NCBI GenBank assembly: GCA_046349955.1
Contig: JAXMBI010000014.1
Span: 62,001-126,000, forward strand
Source of the DNA: JBGAPH01 sp046349955
GTDB lineage: Bacteria > Planctomycetota > Planctomycetia > Pirellulales > JBGAPH01
Length of the DNA stretch: 64,000 bases
Direction of reading: 5' to 3'
Shown here: positions 52,051 to 59,983 of the stretch, one piece after another
Numbering within the stretch: the first letter of the stretch is position 1
Layout of the letters: every line of letters starts with the position of its first letter
Notes under the pieces: model-generated
Database searches by the model: none
Told to the model about the DNA's origin: nothing
The model's input: the letters and a program-made list of their open reading frames with translations, nothing else
Made by a program: the position numbers and the translations under genes

Positions 52051-52497
52051 TCACTTAGGATGAGCAGCGGCTGCCTGCGGTTGTTTGATCGTCAGCACCG
52101 GGCAAGTCGCCCTGCGGACCACAGCTTCGGCCACGCTGCCCATCAGCAGACGTTTGAGCCCAGTGCGGCCATGGGTGCCAAGAACGATCAACTCGACGCC
52201 TTCCTCCTCGGCCAGCCGAATGATTTCGCTGGCCGGATCGCCCGACAGCAGCCGGTGCTCAAAGGCGACCCCCGGCTGGGCCGGCACGACTTGTTCGAGC
52301 GCTTCTCCCAGGCTGCGCGATTCACTCAGCGGCAAGCCGTAGTACAACTCGCCCCCGCCGTAGGCCATGGGAGGCTCCTCCACATGGCAGATCAGCAGCG
52401 TGGCGCCTCGGGCCCGGGCCAGATCGGCCGCCTGCTCCAGGCAGAACTCGCTGCCGATCGACAGGTCGGTCGGGAACAGAATCTTATGGGCGTTCAT
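52051..52497 (-). CDS. universal stress protein (UspA family)
   Basis: Protein of 148 residues with the Usp fold: HKILFPTDLSIGSEFCLEQAADLARARG at the start, and the ATP-binding loop GTHGRTGLKRLLMGSVAEAVVRRATCPVLTI at the end (hallmarks G-T-H-G-x-x-G, G-S-V-x-E). These residues match ATP-binding Usp proteins. Expression in many bacteria rises under oxygen limitation. The ATG at 52497 has GGGAGGC 7 bases upstream. It is first in a two-gene operon with the hemerythrin gene, behind a sigma-54-type promoter at 52577-52592. Confidence 0.95.
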   Translation of the reverse strand: MNAHKILFPTDLSIGSEFCLEQAADLARARGATLLICHVEEPPMAYGGGELYYGLPLSESRSLGEALEQVVPAQPGVAFEHRLLSGDPASEIIRLAEEEGVELIVLGTHGRTGLKRLLMGSVAEAVVRRATCPVLTIKQPQAAAAHPK

Positions 52498-52576
52498 GAT
52501 TTCGCCTCCCACTTGGACCGTCCGGCCGCTGAACACGGCCGCACGGCCGACAGCCCCGTGCCCACACCGTAAAAGA

Positions 52577-52592
52577 GGCAATCGCGGTGCCG
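52577..52592 (-). promoter_or_regulatory. sigma-54 -24/-12 promoter candidate of the Usp-hemerythrin operon
   Basis: On the minus strand the 16-mer is CGGCACCGCGATTGCC. Against TGGCACGNNNNTTGCW it keeps GGCAC, TTGC and exact spacing, differing at positions 1, 7 and 16. The expected transcript start near 52566 leaves a leader of about 69 bases. Confidence 0.6.
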
Positions 52593-52857
52593 TTTCGCGC
52601 GGTTCGAGCGCGGAGCGAGGCGCCGTGCGACGACGCCGTTGGAACTGTGGGGCTCGACGAGACTTAGGGCAATGCTTGAGGACGGGATGGGGACTCGCCG
52701 TGCGGGGAAGAACCTGCGGGAGGAGTGCGAAGTGTGTCATAATGGCGCGCCCGCGCTGTGCAGGGGGGCACGCGACCTAGCTCACTGGACGAGTCCGCTC
52801 ACTCGCCGGCGGCGACCGCCTGTGACGCAAGTTGCTTCTCAGAAGAGCCTTAGGCAG

Positions 52858-52898
52858 TGGCAACGGGGTTGCTGGCTCAGCGTGGCATGGTGCTTGCT
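52858..52898 (+). promoter_or_regulatory. tandem sigma-54 -24/-12 promoter candidates of the activator gene
   Basis: TGGCATGGTGCTTGCT at 52883-52898 matches TGGCACGNNNNTTGCW at every fixed position but one. TGGCAACGGGGTTGCT at 52858-52873 matches the TGGCA and TTGCT halves with the same spacing. From the first, transcription would start near 52909. Confidence 0.6.
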
Positions 52899-52962
52899 TA
52901 ACACTCTCAGCATGACACCAACCAGCACACAACCGTTGCCCGCTGAGATCGAGGGATCTTCG

Positions 52963-54369
52963 ATGCCGGATTTCGTCGCTTCCTGGCCCGAGGGGGCGAA
53001 TTTGCCGGAAATCTCTGCTGAACGGATTGATCTGCTCTTGGTCGACGACGATCCTGAGTTCCGGGGCAGCCTGGCGCGTCGCTTCTTGCGCCGAGGTTAT
53101 CGGGTACAAGAGGCCGCCAGCGGCGACGAGGCGCTCGAGTTGGCCAACCGCCGCCAATTCAGCGTCGCCGTACTCGACATGGTCATGCCGGAAATGTCGG
53201 GCATCGAGTTGCTCGAACGCTTGAAGAAGGCGCACCCGGAGTGCGAATCGATCATGCTTACGGGGCAAGGCACGATCGAATCGGCCGTGCAGGCGATGCG
53301 TCTGGGGGCCTACGACTACATCACCAAGCCCTTCCCCCTAGCAGAGCTCGAATTGCTCGTGCAGAAAGCGCACCAGCGGCACGCGCTAGACCAGGAGAAC
53401 CGGCAGCTCAAGGCAGTGCTCGAGCGGCAGCAACCCCGCTACGAAATGATCGGTCAATCGGCCGCGATGCGCGAGGTCTATCGGCTCATCGAGCGAGCGG
53501 GACCGACCGACAAGGCCATTCTGATTCAAGGGGAAAGCGGGACTGGCAAGGAGCTCGTCGCCCGCGCGCTGCACCGCAACAGCCCGCGCGCAGCGCAGCC
53601 GCTGGTGGTCATCAATTGCGCGGCCCTGCCTGAAACGTTGCTCGAAAGTGAGTTGTTTGGCCACGAAAAAGGCTCGTTCACCGGAGCGGCCGCCGCGAAG
53701 CCGGGGCTCTTCGAACTGGCGGACCACGGCACGCTGTTCATCGACGAAATCGGCGAGTTGGCCGGTTCGTTGCAGGCCAAGCTCCTCCGCGTGCTTGAAG
53801 ACGGCTCCATGCGCCGCGTGGGCTCGCTCAAGGAGCGGCGGGTCGACGTGCGGCTGCTCGCCGCCACCAACCGCAACATGGCCGAAGAAGTGCAGGCCGG
53901 ACGCTTCCGCGAAGATCTGTACTATCGCATCAACGTGATGTCGCTCGAGTTGCCGCCGCTCCGGGCGCGGACGGGAGACATTCCCCTCTTGGTGAAGCAC
54001 TTCCTGGGCAGCGAATGGTCGATCGATGCCCTGGCCATGGCGGCGCTCGAACGCTATTCGTGGCCGGGCAACATCCGCCAACTCGCGAACGCACTCGACC
54101 GGGCCAAGATCATGGCCGACGGCGGGCTCGTGACGCTCGAGGACCTGCCCCGCGAGGTCACCGGAGTCGATGCTCCGCCTCCCACTGTCGGTCACGAAGA
54201 GCCAATGAACACCGATGCGCTCTCGGCGATTCAGAAGGCGCACGTCGTGGGCGTGCTCGATCGCGAGCGGGGAAACAAAGCCCGCGCGGCGCGGGCCCTG
54301 GGCATCAATCGCCGCAGCCTCTATCGACTGCTCGACAAGTACAACATCCGCGCGCCAAGGGAAGGCTAG
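52963..54369 (+). CDS. NtrC-family sigma-54-dependent response regulator
   Basis: Activator of 468 residues. Receiver (about 20-140): LLLVDDDPEFRGSLARR, the phospho-Asp in AVLDMVMPEMSG, the LTGQG switch and YITKPFPL. AAA+ domain (about 165-390): Walker A GESGTGKELVAR, the sigma-54 loop as EKGSFTGAAAAKPG (GSFTGA in place of GAFTGA), Walker B TLFIDEIGEL, and sensor RYSWPGNIRQLAN. Fis-type HTH (about 425-465): NKARAARALGINRRSLYRLL. The ATG at 52963 has GAGGGA 6 bases upstream; the ATG at 52912 lacks one and would be nearly at the predicted transcript start, so 52963 is preferred. Confidence 0.94.
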   Translation: MPDFVASWPEGANLPEISAERIDLLLVDDDPEFRGSLARRFLRRGYRVQEAASGDEALELANRRQFSVAVLDMVMPEMSGIELLERLKKAHPECESIMLTGQGTIESAVQAMRLGAYDYITKPFPLAELELLVQKAHQRHALDQENRQLKAVLERQQPRYEMIGQSAAMREVYRLIERAGPTDKAILIQGESGTGKELVARALHRNSPRAAQPLVVINCAALPETLLESELFGHEKGSFTGAAAAKPGLFELADHGTLFIDEIGELAGSLQAKLLRVLEDGSMRRVGSLKERRVDVRLLAATNRNMAEEVQAGRFREDLYYRINVMSLELPPLRARTGDIPLLVKHFLGSEWSIDALAMAALERYSWPGNIRQLANALDRAKIMADGGLVTLEDLPREVTGVDAPPPTVGHEEPMNTDALSAIQKAHVVGVLDRERGNKARAARALGINRRSLYRLLDKYNIRAPREG

Positions 54370-54726
54370 TCGGCCGTGAATTGTCGAAGCTGAGGCGACC
54401 TCACCCGAGGATTGTCGCTCTTGCGGCGCACTCCGGCAACGCTTTTCCGGCCAGTCCGTGTCCAACGGCAATACAATCCGGGGCGCTTCTCTGCCAAGCC
54501 GGCCGTCCGCCTTCTGAGGCGAGCCGGGGCTTTCTTTGCCGCCCAGCCGATCGCCGGGGGCGGTGGGACGCAGAGTCCTATCTCGACCGGCGTTTCCCTG
54601 GAGAGAATGCGCAGAATTTGCCGATAGTGAGGGCTGTGTCGTCCTGGCGAATTCTCCAGCGACGCCGCGCCGCGCCGTGGAGCGCGCGTCGCTAGCACTT
54701 CTCCGTCTCCGGTTCGCAGGGCAAGC
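54370..54726. other. intergenic region, nothing recognised
   Basis: This 357-base gap separates the activator gene and the lipoprotein gene, both on the plus strand. I see no hairpin with a T-tract, no clear promoter and no credible coding region. Confidence 0.35.
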
Positions 54727-55821
54727 ATGACGCGGGCACTCCTGCTCTGGGCTTTGGCCCTGGCGCCGCTAGCAGCGGGCTGCCATTTGCCGGAGCTCGC
54801 GCACCAGCCTCGCGTTCACAACCCGTTTCCCCAGCTTCACAAGGTGGCGATCGCGCCGTTCTTCAACCTCAGCACCGAGCCGACGGTCGATGGCCGCGAG
54901 TTCGCCCTCGCCTACTTCAACGAGCTGCAGCGGATTCCCGGCTACGAAGTCGTGCCGGTGGGGGTGGTCGAGCAGACCATGAAGCAATACAAGATCGGGC
55001 TCTCCTCGCCGGAAGACGCCCGCAAGCTGGCGGAGATCTTGGGGGTCGACGCGGTGGTGATCGGGGCGGTCACCGACTTCACGCCTTGGTTCCCGCCGCG
55101 GTGCGCGATGCAGGTGGAGTGGTATGCCCGCAACCCCTGCTTCCAACCCATTCCCCCTGGCTACGCGCTCCCCTGGGGGACGACGCACGAGGAGGAGATT
55201 CCCGATCGGCTGCTGCTCGAGGCCGAGTTCGCGCTCGCCGAGGCGCAGCTCAAAACACAGACGCCCGACTACACCGCGCCGGTCATCGAGCCGCCGCCGG
55301 CCGACGAACCGACCGAGGCGGACGACGACGATGCTAGCGATGGCGCCGGCAAGGCGGCGGGCAAAGCGCGGAGCCGCGTGCGCACCGCGTCGGCCGAGGC
55401 AAAGTCCGCCAAGTCCGCTAAGTCGGCCAAGCAGGGTCCAGGCGCGGAGTCGCCCGAGCTCGTCACCCAGATCCAAACGCCGCACGGCCCCGAACGCGTG
55501 CAGCTTCCGCCCGATTGGCCCGATGCCAGCGGCCTGTGGGGCCAGGCGCCCCAGGCGGTGAGGCCCGAGTGCCTGCCCAGCAACGAGCCGGTGATGCGGC
55601 ACACGCGGACCTACAACGGCAACGACGGCGACTTCGACCGGGCGCTGCGGACCGACTACGTGTTCCGCGACGACCCGCGTCCCGGCGGCCCCGAAGGCTA
55701 TTTGCAACGAATGCCCGACTTCATCCGGATGTGCTGTCAGATGCACATCTACGAGATGCTCAGCGCCCGCGGCGGCGCCGACAAAACGCGAGTTGTGTTC
55801 CGCTGGCCGCACGGCCGATAA
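54727..55821 (+). CDS. lipoprotein with CsgG/LpoB-like N-terminal domain
   Basis: Protein of 364 residues. A lipoprotein signal ends in the lipobox LAAGC (Cys19). Residues about 30-125 (HKVAIAPFFNLSTEPTVDGR, then EVVPVGVVEQTMKQYKI and LAEILGVDAVVIGAVTDFTPW) have the strand-helix pattern of CsgG/LpoB-type outer-membrane lipoproteins: 'APF-N-S' then a 'GVDAVVxG' strand. The middle (about 190-240) is Asp/Ala/Lys-rich and disordered (AKSAKSAKSAKQG). The C-terminal part ends CCQMHIYEMLSARGG, a distinctive motif. Probably an envelope protein acting on or near peptidoglycan or secretion; function not established. Confidence 0.78.
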   Translation: MTRALLLWALALAPLAAGCHLPELAHQPRVHNPFPQLHKVAIAPFFNLSTEPTVDGREFALAYFNELQRIPGYEVVPVGVVEQTMKQYKIGLSSPEDARKLAEILGVDAVVIGAVTDFTPWFPPRCAMQVEWYARNPCFQPIPPGYALPWGTTHEEEIPDRLLLEAEFALAEAQLKTQTPDYTAPVIEPPPADEPTEADDDDASDGAGKAAGKARSRVRTASAEAKSAKSAKSAKQGPGAESPELVTQIQTPHGPERVQLPPDWPDASGLWGQAPQAVRPECLPSNEPVMRHTRTYNGNDGDFDRALRTDYVFRDDPRPGGPEGYLQRMPDFIRMCCQMHIYEMLSARGGADKTRVVFRWPHGR

Positions 55822-55979
55822 GACGTGAAAGGCGGCCTGCGGAACGCGCGTTCTGGATCGCACGGCGACCCGGCACTCGCTCTCTGCCCCGGCCGCCAGC
55901 GATCGCCCAGACCGCTGCCGCACGCTGCGAGGGAACGCAGCGCAGCAGCGGCGGCGCCAGACCTCAGAAAGGCTTGCTC

Positions 55980-56234
55980 GTGACTCAAGACATCAACGTG
56001 CTGGCGCTGGTCAAGGGCGAAGAACGCTACGTCTTCCTGTTCGACGACGCTCACCGCGCCGAGACGCTGCGGGTGCTGGGCCGCTATGCCTCGAACCCCG
56101 AGTTGAGCTTCTCGTGGTACGACGCGGCCGTGCTGAGCCAGCGGATTCGCCGCGAGACGCGCGAAGCCGCTCCGGCGGCGCCCTCGCGGCGGTTCAATCT
56201 GCCGCTGCCGACCGACGCCGACGGCGACCTGTAA
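55980..56234 (+). CDS. small conserved-looking protein upstream of xerC
   Basis: Protein of 84 residues: TQDINVLALVKGEERYVFLF, then a helix AHRAETLRVLGRYASNPELS and FSWYDAAVLSQRIRRETREA, with an Ala/Pro-rich tail. The balanced alpha/beta pattern and clean Shine-Dalgarno (AAAGG 8 bases before GTG 55980) support a real gene even though it is short. It lies 37 bases before xerC on the same strand, so they are likely co-transcribed. No family recognised. Confidence 0.65.
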   Translation: MTQDINVLALVKGEERYVFLFDDAHRAETLRVLGRYASNPELSFSWYDAAVLSQRIRRETREAAPAAPSRRFNLPLPTDADGDL

Positions 56235-56271
56235 TTCCGGCCGCTGCCACTGCCTTTCTGAGGCCCGCGGC

Positions 56272-57174
56272 ATGCAGACCGAAGTCGGCCGCTTCCTCCA
56301 GTATCTGCGGGTCGAGCGCAATGCCTCGGACCTGACGATCAAGAGCTACGGCGAAGATCTGCTAGCGCTGCAGGAATACTTCGCCGGCGACGGCGCCGAA
56401 GAACTTCCGCCGGCCGGCGAGATCACCACGCTCGATCTGCGGGGCTACCTGGCGCGGCTGCACGAGGCCGGCTACGCCAAGACGACGATCGCCCGCCGGC
56501 TGGCCAGTCTGCGGAGCTTCTTCCGCTTTGGCCAGCGCGAAGGCTGGGCGGAGTCGAACCCGGCCAAGCCGCTCCGCAATCCGCGCAAGCCGCGGTCGCT
56601 GCCGCACTTTCTCTCGAGCGACGATCTGGAGCGACTGCTGGCCGCGCCAACGGCCGACGCCCTGGGTCTGCGCGATCGGGCGATCCTCGAGACGCTCTAC
56701 TCGGCGGGCTTGCGCGTGAGCGAGCTCGTGGGCTTGAACGACGGCGACCTCGACCGCCGCGCCGGCATCCTGCGGGTGCGCGGCAAAGGCAAGCGCGAAC
56801 GGCTGGCGCCGATCGGTTCGTTCGCGGCCAAGGCGCTCAAGAGCTGGCTCGACGTCCGCGAGCTCGCGGCCCAGGGGCCGCAGGGCCCCGAGGCCCCGGT
56901 GTTCGTCAATCGCCGCGGCCAGCGGCTGACGACCCGGAGCGTGGGGCGGTTGCTCGAGAAGTACCTCAAGCAAACCGGCCTCGATCGCCGCACCACGCCC
57001 CATACGCTGCGGCACAGCTTTGCCACGCATCTGCTCGATCGCGGGGCCGACATCCGCTGCGTGCAGGAGCTGCTGGGGCACAAAAGCCTGGTGACGACGC
57101 AGATCTACACCCACGTCTCGACCGCCGGCCTCCGCGAAGTCTACGAGAGGGCACACCCGCGGGCGCGGAAGTAG
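56272..57174 (+). CDS. xerC: site-specific tyrosine recombinase XerC/XerD
   Basis: Recombinase of 300 residues that resolves chromosome dimers at dif during division. The N-terminal SAM-like domain (about 1-95) opens VGRFLQYLRVERNASDLTIKSY. The catalytic domain shows the six residues in order: Arg in YSAGLRVSELVGL, Lys in RVRGKGKRERLAPIG, HTLRHSFATHLL (His and Arg), His in LLGHKSLVTTQIY, and the nucleophile Tyr in IYTHVS. XerC versus XerD cannot be decided here, since only one is present. No dif-like site noted in the window. Confidence 0.95.
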   Translation: MQTEVGRFLQYLRVERNASDLTIKSYGEDLLALQEYFAGDGAEELPPAGEITTLDLRGYLARLHEAGYAKTTIARRLASLRSFFRFGQREGWAESNPAKPLRNPRKPRSLPHFLSSDDLERLLAAPTADALGLRDRAILETLYSAGLRVSELVGLNDGDLDRRAGILRVRGKGKRERLAPIGSFAAKALKSWLDVRELAAQGPQGPEAPVFVNRRGQRLTTRSVGRLLEKYLKQTGLDRRTTPHTLRHSFATHLLDRGADIRCVQELLGHKSLVTTQIYTHVSTAGLREVYERAHPRARK

Positions 57175-57391
57175 TCGCCCAGGGCCTTAGGTCCGCCACG
57201 CAGCTTGTCGCGTCGACCGCATCGTCCCTTGTCGCGGGGGACCGCGGGGGTGAACCCCGCCGCTCGCTGGGGCCTTGCTTGGCCAGTGTGATGACTTATT
57301 AGTGCGCGCCGCTTGCTGCCGCCGCCTTTGCGCGTGCTAATAGGACCGTCGCGTGGTGTGCCGCACTGCCCAGCCTTCGGAGGATGGCGAG

Positions 57392-58258
57392 ATGTCCGCT
57401 CGCAAGATTTTGCTGTTCCTTTTGCCGCTCGTTGTTGCGCCGCTCGCAGCCCTCTCCCAAGAGCCGCTGCGGATGCCGGAGTACCCCGAAGCCGAGGCGC
57501 CGCCGCCGCGCACGCGGTCCGAAGTGGCCGCCCTGCTCGCCGGCGCGAAGCCGGCGGCGCCTGAAGAAAAGCCGCTACGGATCGTGCTCGTGGCCGGCCC
57601 CAAGGATCATGGCCGCGGCGAACACGACTACCCGGCCTGGCAAAAGGTGTGGTCACGGTTGCTCGCTGGGGCGGCCAATACCTTAGTCGACACCGCCTGG
57701 GAGTTCCCCTCGCCGGAACAGATCGCAGCGGCCGACGTGCTCGTCTTCTATCAGCGCGGCCAATGGGACGACGCTCGCGCGGCCGCGATCGATCCGTTCC
57801 TCGCCCGCGGCGGCGGGCTCGTCTATCTACACTGGGCGGTCGATGGTCGCGGACAAGAAGCCGCCATGGCGCAGCGCATCGGCCTGGCGGCCCTCGGGGG
57901 GAAGATCCGCTACCGTCACGGCGAGCTCAAGGTCGACTTCAACCCGGCCAAGGACCATCCGATTGCCCGCAACCTGTCGCAGGTGCGCTGGGTGGACGAG
58001 AGCTATTGGGAGCTAGCCGGCAATCCGGCCGAGCTAACCGTGCTCGGCGAGGCGGTCGAAGACGGCGCGCCGCGGCCGCAGTTCTGGACGGTGGAGCGCG
58101 GACGCGGACGCGTGTTCGTATCGATCCCCGGCCACTACATGTGGACCTTCGACGACCCGCTCTTCCGCACGCTCCTCTTCCGCGGCATCGCCTGGGCCGG
58201 CCATCGCGACGTCGACCGGTTCAACGAGTTGGTGACGCGCGACGCGCGGGTGGAGTAG
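57392..58258 (+). CDS. secreted ThuA-like trehalose-utilisation family protein
   Basis: Protein of 288 residues with a signal peptide (KILLFLLPLVVAPLAALSQE) and a ThuA-like glutamine-amidotransferase fold (about 60-280): LRIVLVAGPKDHGRGEHDYP, then DVLVFYQRGQWDDARA, GGGLVYLHWAVDG, KDHPIARNLSQV, PQFWTVERGRGRVFVSIPGH and LFRGIAWAG. The family is common in planctomycetes on sugar-utilisation proteins, and its reaction is not settled. The ATG at 57392 has GGAGG about 10 bases upstream. It is followed after 23 bases by the small antitoxin-like gene, probably by chance of compact layout. Confidence 0.9.
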   Translation: MSARKILLFLLPLVVAPLAALSQEPLRMPEYPEAEAPPPRTRSEVAALLAGAKPAAPEEKPLRIVLVAGPKDHGRGEHDYPAWQKVWSRLLAGAANTLVDTAWEFPSPEQIAAADVLVFYQRGQWDDARAAAIDPFLARGGGLVYLHWAVDGRGQEAAMAQRIGLAALGGKIRYRHGELKVDFNPAKDHPIARNLSQVRWVDESYWELAGNPAELTVLGEAVEDGAPRPQFWTVERGRGRVFVSIPGHYMWTFDDPLFRTLLFRGIAWAGHRDVDRFNELVTRDARVE

Positions 58259-58281
58259 CTATAATTGCCGTGGAGGGTCCC

Positions 58282-58533
58282 ATGACGATCGAGGTCGATA
58301 TTCCGCCCCAACTGCTCAAACGCATCGAGCGCGCCGCCGAGGCGATCGGCAGTGACGTTCCCACGCTCGTGCGGCAGGCAGTCGAGACCGCCTTTGCCCC
58401 GCTGGACGAGGAGAATCGTCGGCCGCGAACAGAAAGTTGGATCGCGGATTTGCGTAGTTGGGCCGCCAGCCACCCTCGTCGCGAGCATTTGGTCGACGAC
58501 AGCCGCGAGAGCATCTACGGGCCTGAGCGATGA
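58282..58533 (+). CDS. antitoxin-like small protein (VapB-type partner)
   Basis: Protein of 83 residues: TIEVDIPPQLLKRIERAAEA begins with the strand-helix of ribbon-helix-helix antitoxins, then a helical centre (SDVPTLVRQAVETAFAPL) and a basic, disordered C-terminus (IADLRSWAASHPRREHLVDD) suited to wrapping a toxin. The ATG at 58282 has GGAGGG just upstream. Its stop codon overlaps the start of the PIN-domain gene (ATGA), the usual layout of toxin-antitoxin pairs. Confidence 0.75.
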   Translation: MTIEVDIPPQLLKRIERAAEAIGSDVPTLVRQAVETAFAPLDEENRRPRTESWIADLRSWAASHPRREHLVDDSRESIYGPER

Positions 58534-58985
58534 AGGTGCTGGCGGACACGAACGTTCTCGCCCGCCTTTTGAATCCGGCAGACCCGACACAGCCGATTGT
58601 GCTCGCAGCGCTGGCGCAACTGGATCAGGCGGGACACGAAGTTTGCCTGGTTCCTCAAGTGCTGTACGAGTTGTGGGTCGTATGCACGCGACCTGAGCCA
58701 GAGAACGGCATGGGATTCACGCCGGCGGAGGCCCATGCGGCGATTCAACGCGCGACCGAGTTCTTTAGGCTCTTGCGAGACGAGCGCGGCGTATTCGACC
58801 GTTGGTCGTCGCTCGTTGTAGAAACAAGTGTCTGCGGGAAAGCGGCGCACGATGCTCGGCTGGCTGCCGCGATGCAGCGACATGGAGTCTCGCACCTCCT
58901 GACGTTCAACGTTAGGCACTTCTCGCGATTCGCGGAGCTAACGGTCTGGGCGCCGGGCGAAGTTGCCGCCTGGAATGGGACCTAA
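58530..58985 (+). CDS. PIN-domain ribonuclease toxin, VapC-like
   Basis: Protein of 151 residues with the PIN fold: MKVLADTNVLARLLNPADP gives the first acidic residue (Asp6), LYELWVVCTRPE the second acidic region, and HDARLAAAMQRHGVSHLLTFN the third with the LLTFN end strand. The expected metal ligand after TFN (Asp in TFNxxDF) reads VRHF here, so one ligand may differ. VapC toxins cleave tRNA or rRNA. Together with the preceding gene it forms a VapBC-like module. The toxin start overlaps the antitoxin stop by 4 bases. Confidence 0.8.
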   Translation: MKVLADTNVLARLLNPADPTQPIVLAALAQLDQAGHEVCLVPQVLYELWVVCTRPEPENGMGFTPAEAHAAIQRATEFFRLLRDERGVFDRWSSLVVETSVCGKAAHDARLAAAMQRHGVSHLLTFNVRHFSRFAELTVWAPGEVAAWNGT

Positions 58986-59003
58986 CTTTCGCGAGCAAGT
59001 GGA

Positions 59004-59053
59004 GTAGCGTGGCCCGCACACTCCGTGTGCGGATTGCTGAAGCGGGTACTACC
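59004..59053 (+). repeat. REP-like palindrome, copy D
   Basis: GTAGCGTGGC then the 8-bp stem CCGCACAC (59014-59021) against GTGTGCGG (59025-59032), ending GGGTACTACC. It faces copy E at 59103 in the opposite orientation, about 50 bases away, downstream of the PIN-domain gene. Confidence 0.7.
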
Positions 59054-59102
59054 AAGATCTACGCGCAACAGGCACAAGCCAAATTGCGCTCGCGCCGCGC
59101 CC

Positions 59103-59150
59103 GCATTCGGCACACGGAGTGTGCCGGCTGCGATTGCGAAGGCTCGCTAC
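59103..59150 (-). repeat. REP-like palindrome, copy E
   Basis: Inverted relative to copy D. Stem GGCACAC (59109-59115) against GTGTGCC (59119-59125), with GCATTC on one side and GGCTGC...GCTAC on the other. Its end overlaps the stop region of the GT2 gene. Confidence 0.7.
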
Positions 59151-59983
59151 CCTCGCAGCCCGTACCGCGCGATGCACCAAAGCGTGCTCACTGCGTCGCG
59201 CCAGCCGATCTTCTTGCCTGCCGAGTAGCCGCGGCCGTGGTAGCTGATGGGCACCTCCTGAATGCGGAACCGCGCCGCCGCCACCTGCGCCGTAAGCTCC
59301 GGCTCCACGCCAAAGCGGTTCTGGGTGATGTTCAGGCTCGGCAGCACGTGGCGATGGAAGGCCTTGTAGCAAGTCTCCATGTCGGTCAGATGCTGCCCCG
59401 TGCAGAAGTTCGAGGCGGCCGTGAGCAGTCGATTGCCCAGGCGATGAACGAGCGAAGGGTCGTTGGCCTTGCCGGCTAGGAACCGTGAACCGTAAACGAC
59501 ATCGGCCTCGCCTGCCAAGATCGGCGAGAGCACCTTGGGAATGTCCCGCGGATCGTATTCGAGGTCGGCGTCCTGCACAACCACGATCTCGCCGCGGGCT
59601 TGGGCAAACCCCGTGCGCAAGGCGGCGCCCTTGCCTTGGTTCACGTCGTGGACGAAGAGCCGCAGCTTGCCATCGATGGCTGCCAGACACTCGAGGATCT
59701 CGCGCGTGCCGTCGGTGCTGCAGTCGTCGACGATGATCAGCTCTTTGTCCAGCGGCAGCGCCTCGACGCGCTCGATGATTTCGGCGATCGTCTCGCGCTC
59801 GTTGAACACGGGGATCACCACTGACACACCGACTTCCGCGGGCGCGGAGCGGCGCGGAGCGTCGTGATCGGCTTCGTCGAGCAACGCTTCGGCCGCGACG
59901 AGCGTGTCTTCGATCCGCGCTTCGAGGCCAGGATCGGCGATCGTCTCGAGCTCACTCGGGGCAACGGGTGCGGCGGTCTTCAT
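59147..59983 (-). CDS. family 2 glycosyltransferase, dolichyl-phosphate-mannose-synthase type
   Basis: Protein of 278 residues. After a ~50-residue variable N-terminus comes the GT2 core: VSVVIPVFNERETIAEII, LIIVDDCSTDGTREIL (nucleotide-binding Asp pair), NQGKGAALRTGFAQARGE and VVVQDADLEYDPRD with the metal-binding D-x-D. YGSRFLAGKANDP and SISYHGRGYSAGKKIGW-type motifs (positions about 165 and 250) are those of polyprenyl-phosphate sugar synthases. No membrane segments. It overlaps the upstream polytopic membrane gene by 4 bases, suggesting the pair makes and uses a lipid-linked sugar. Confidence 0.9.
   Translation of the reverse strand: MKTAAPVAPSELETIADPGLEARIEDTLVAAEALLDEADHDAPRRSAPAEVGVSVVIPVFNERETIAEIIERVEALPLDKELIIVDDCSTDGTREILECLAAIDGKLRLFVHDVNQGKGAALRTGFAQARGEIVVVQDADLEYDPRDIPKVLSPILAGEADVVYGSRFLAGKANDPSLVHRLGNRLLTAASNFCTGQHLTDMETCYKAFHRHVLPSLNITQNRFGVEPELTAQVAAARFRIQEVPISYHGRGYSAGKKIGWRDAVSTLWCIARYGLRG

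Larger units (their letters stand above)
52498..52962. other. divergent regulatory region between the Usp operon and the NtrC-type activator
   Basis: No coding region seen in 465 bases. It contains three sigma-54-like elements (one minus, two plus). The centre (about 52600-52850) would be the place for activator-binding sites; I found only a weak GTGC-N6-GCAC pair near 52757-52770. Confidence 0.55.

Noticed and set aside
52821..52836. Third sigma-54-like element upstream of the activator gene
   Set aside because: The -12 half TTGCT is present, but the -24 half reads TGTGA and lacks the required GG.
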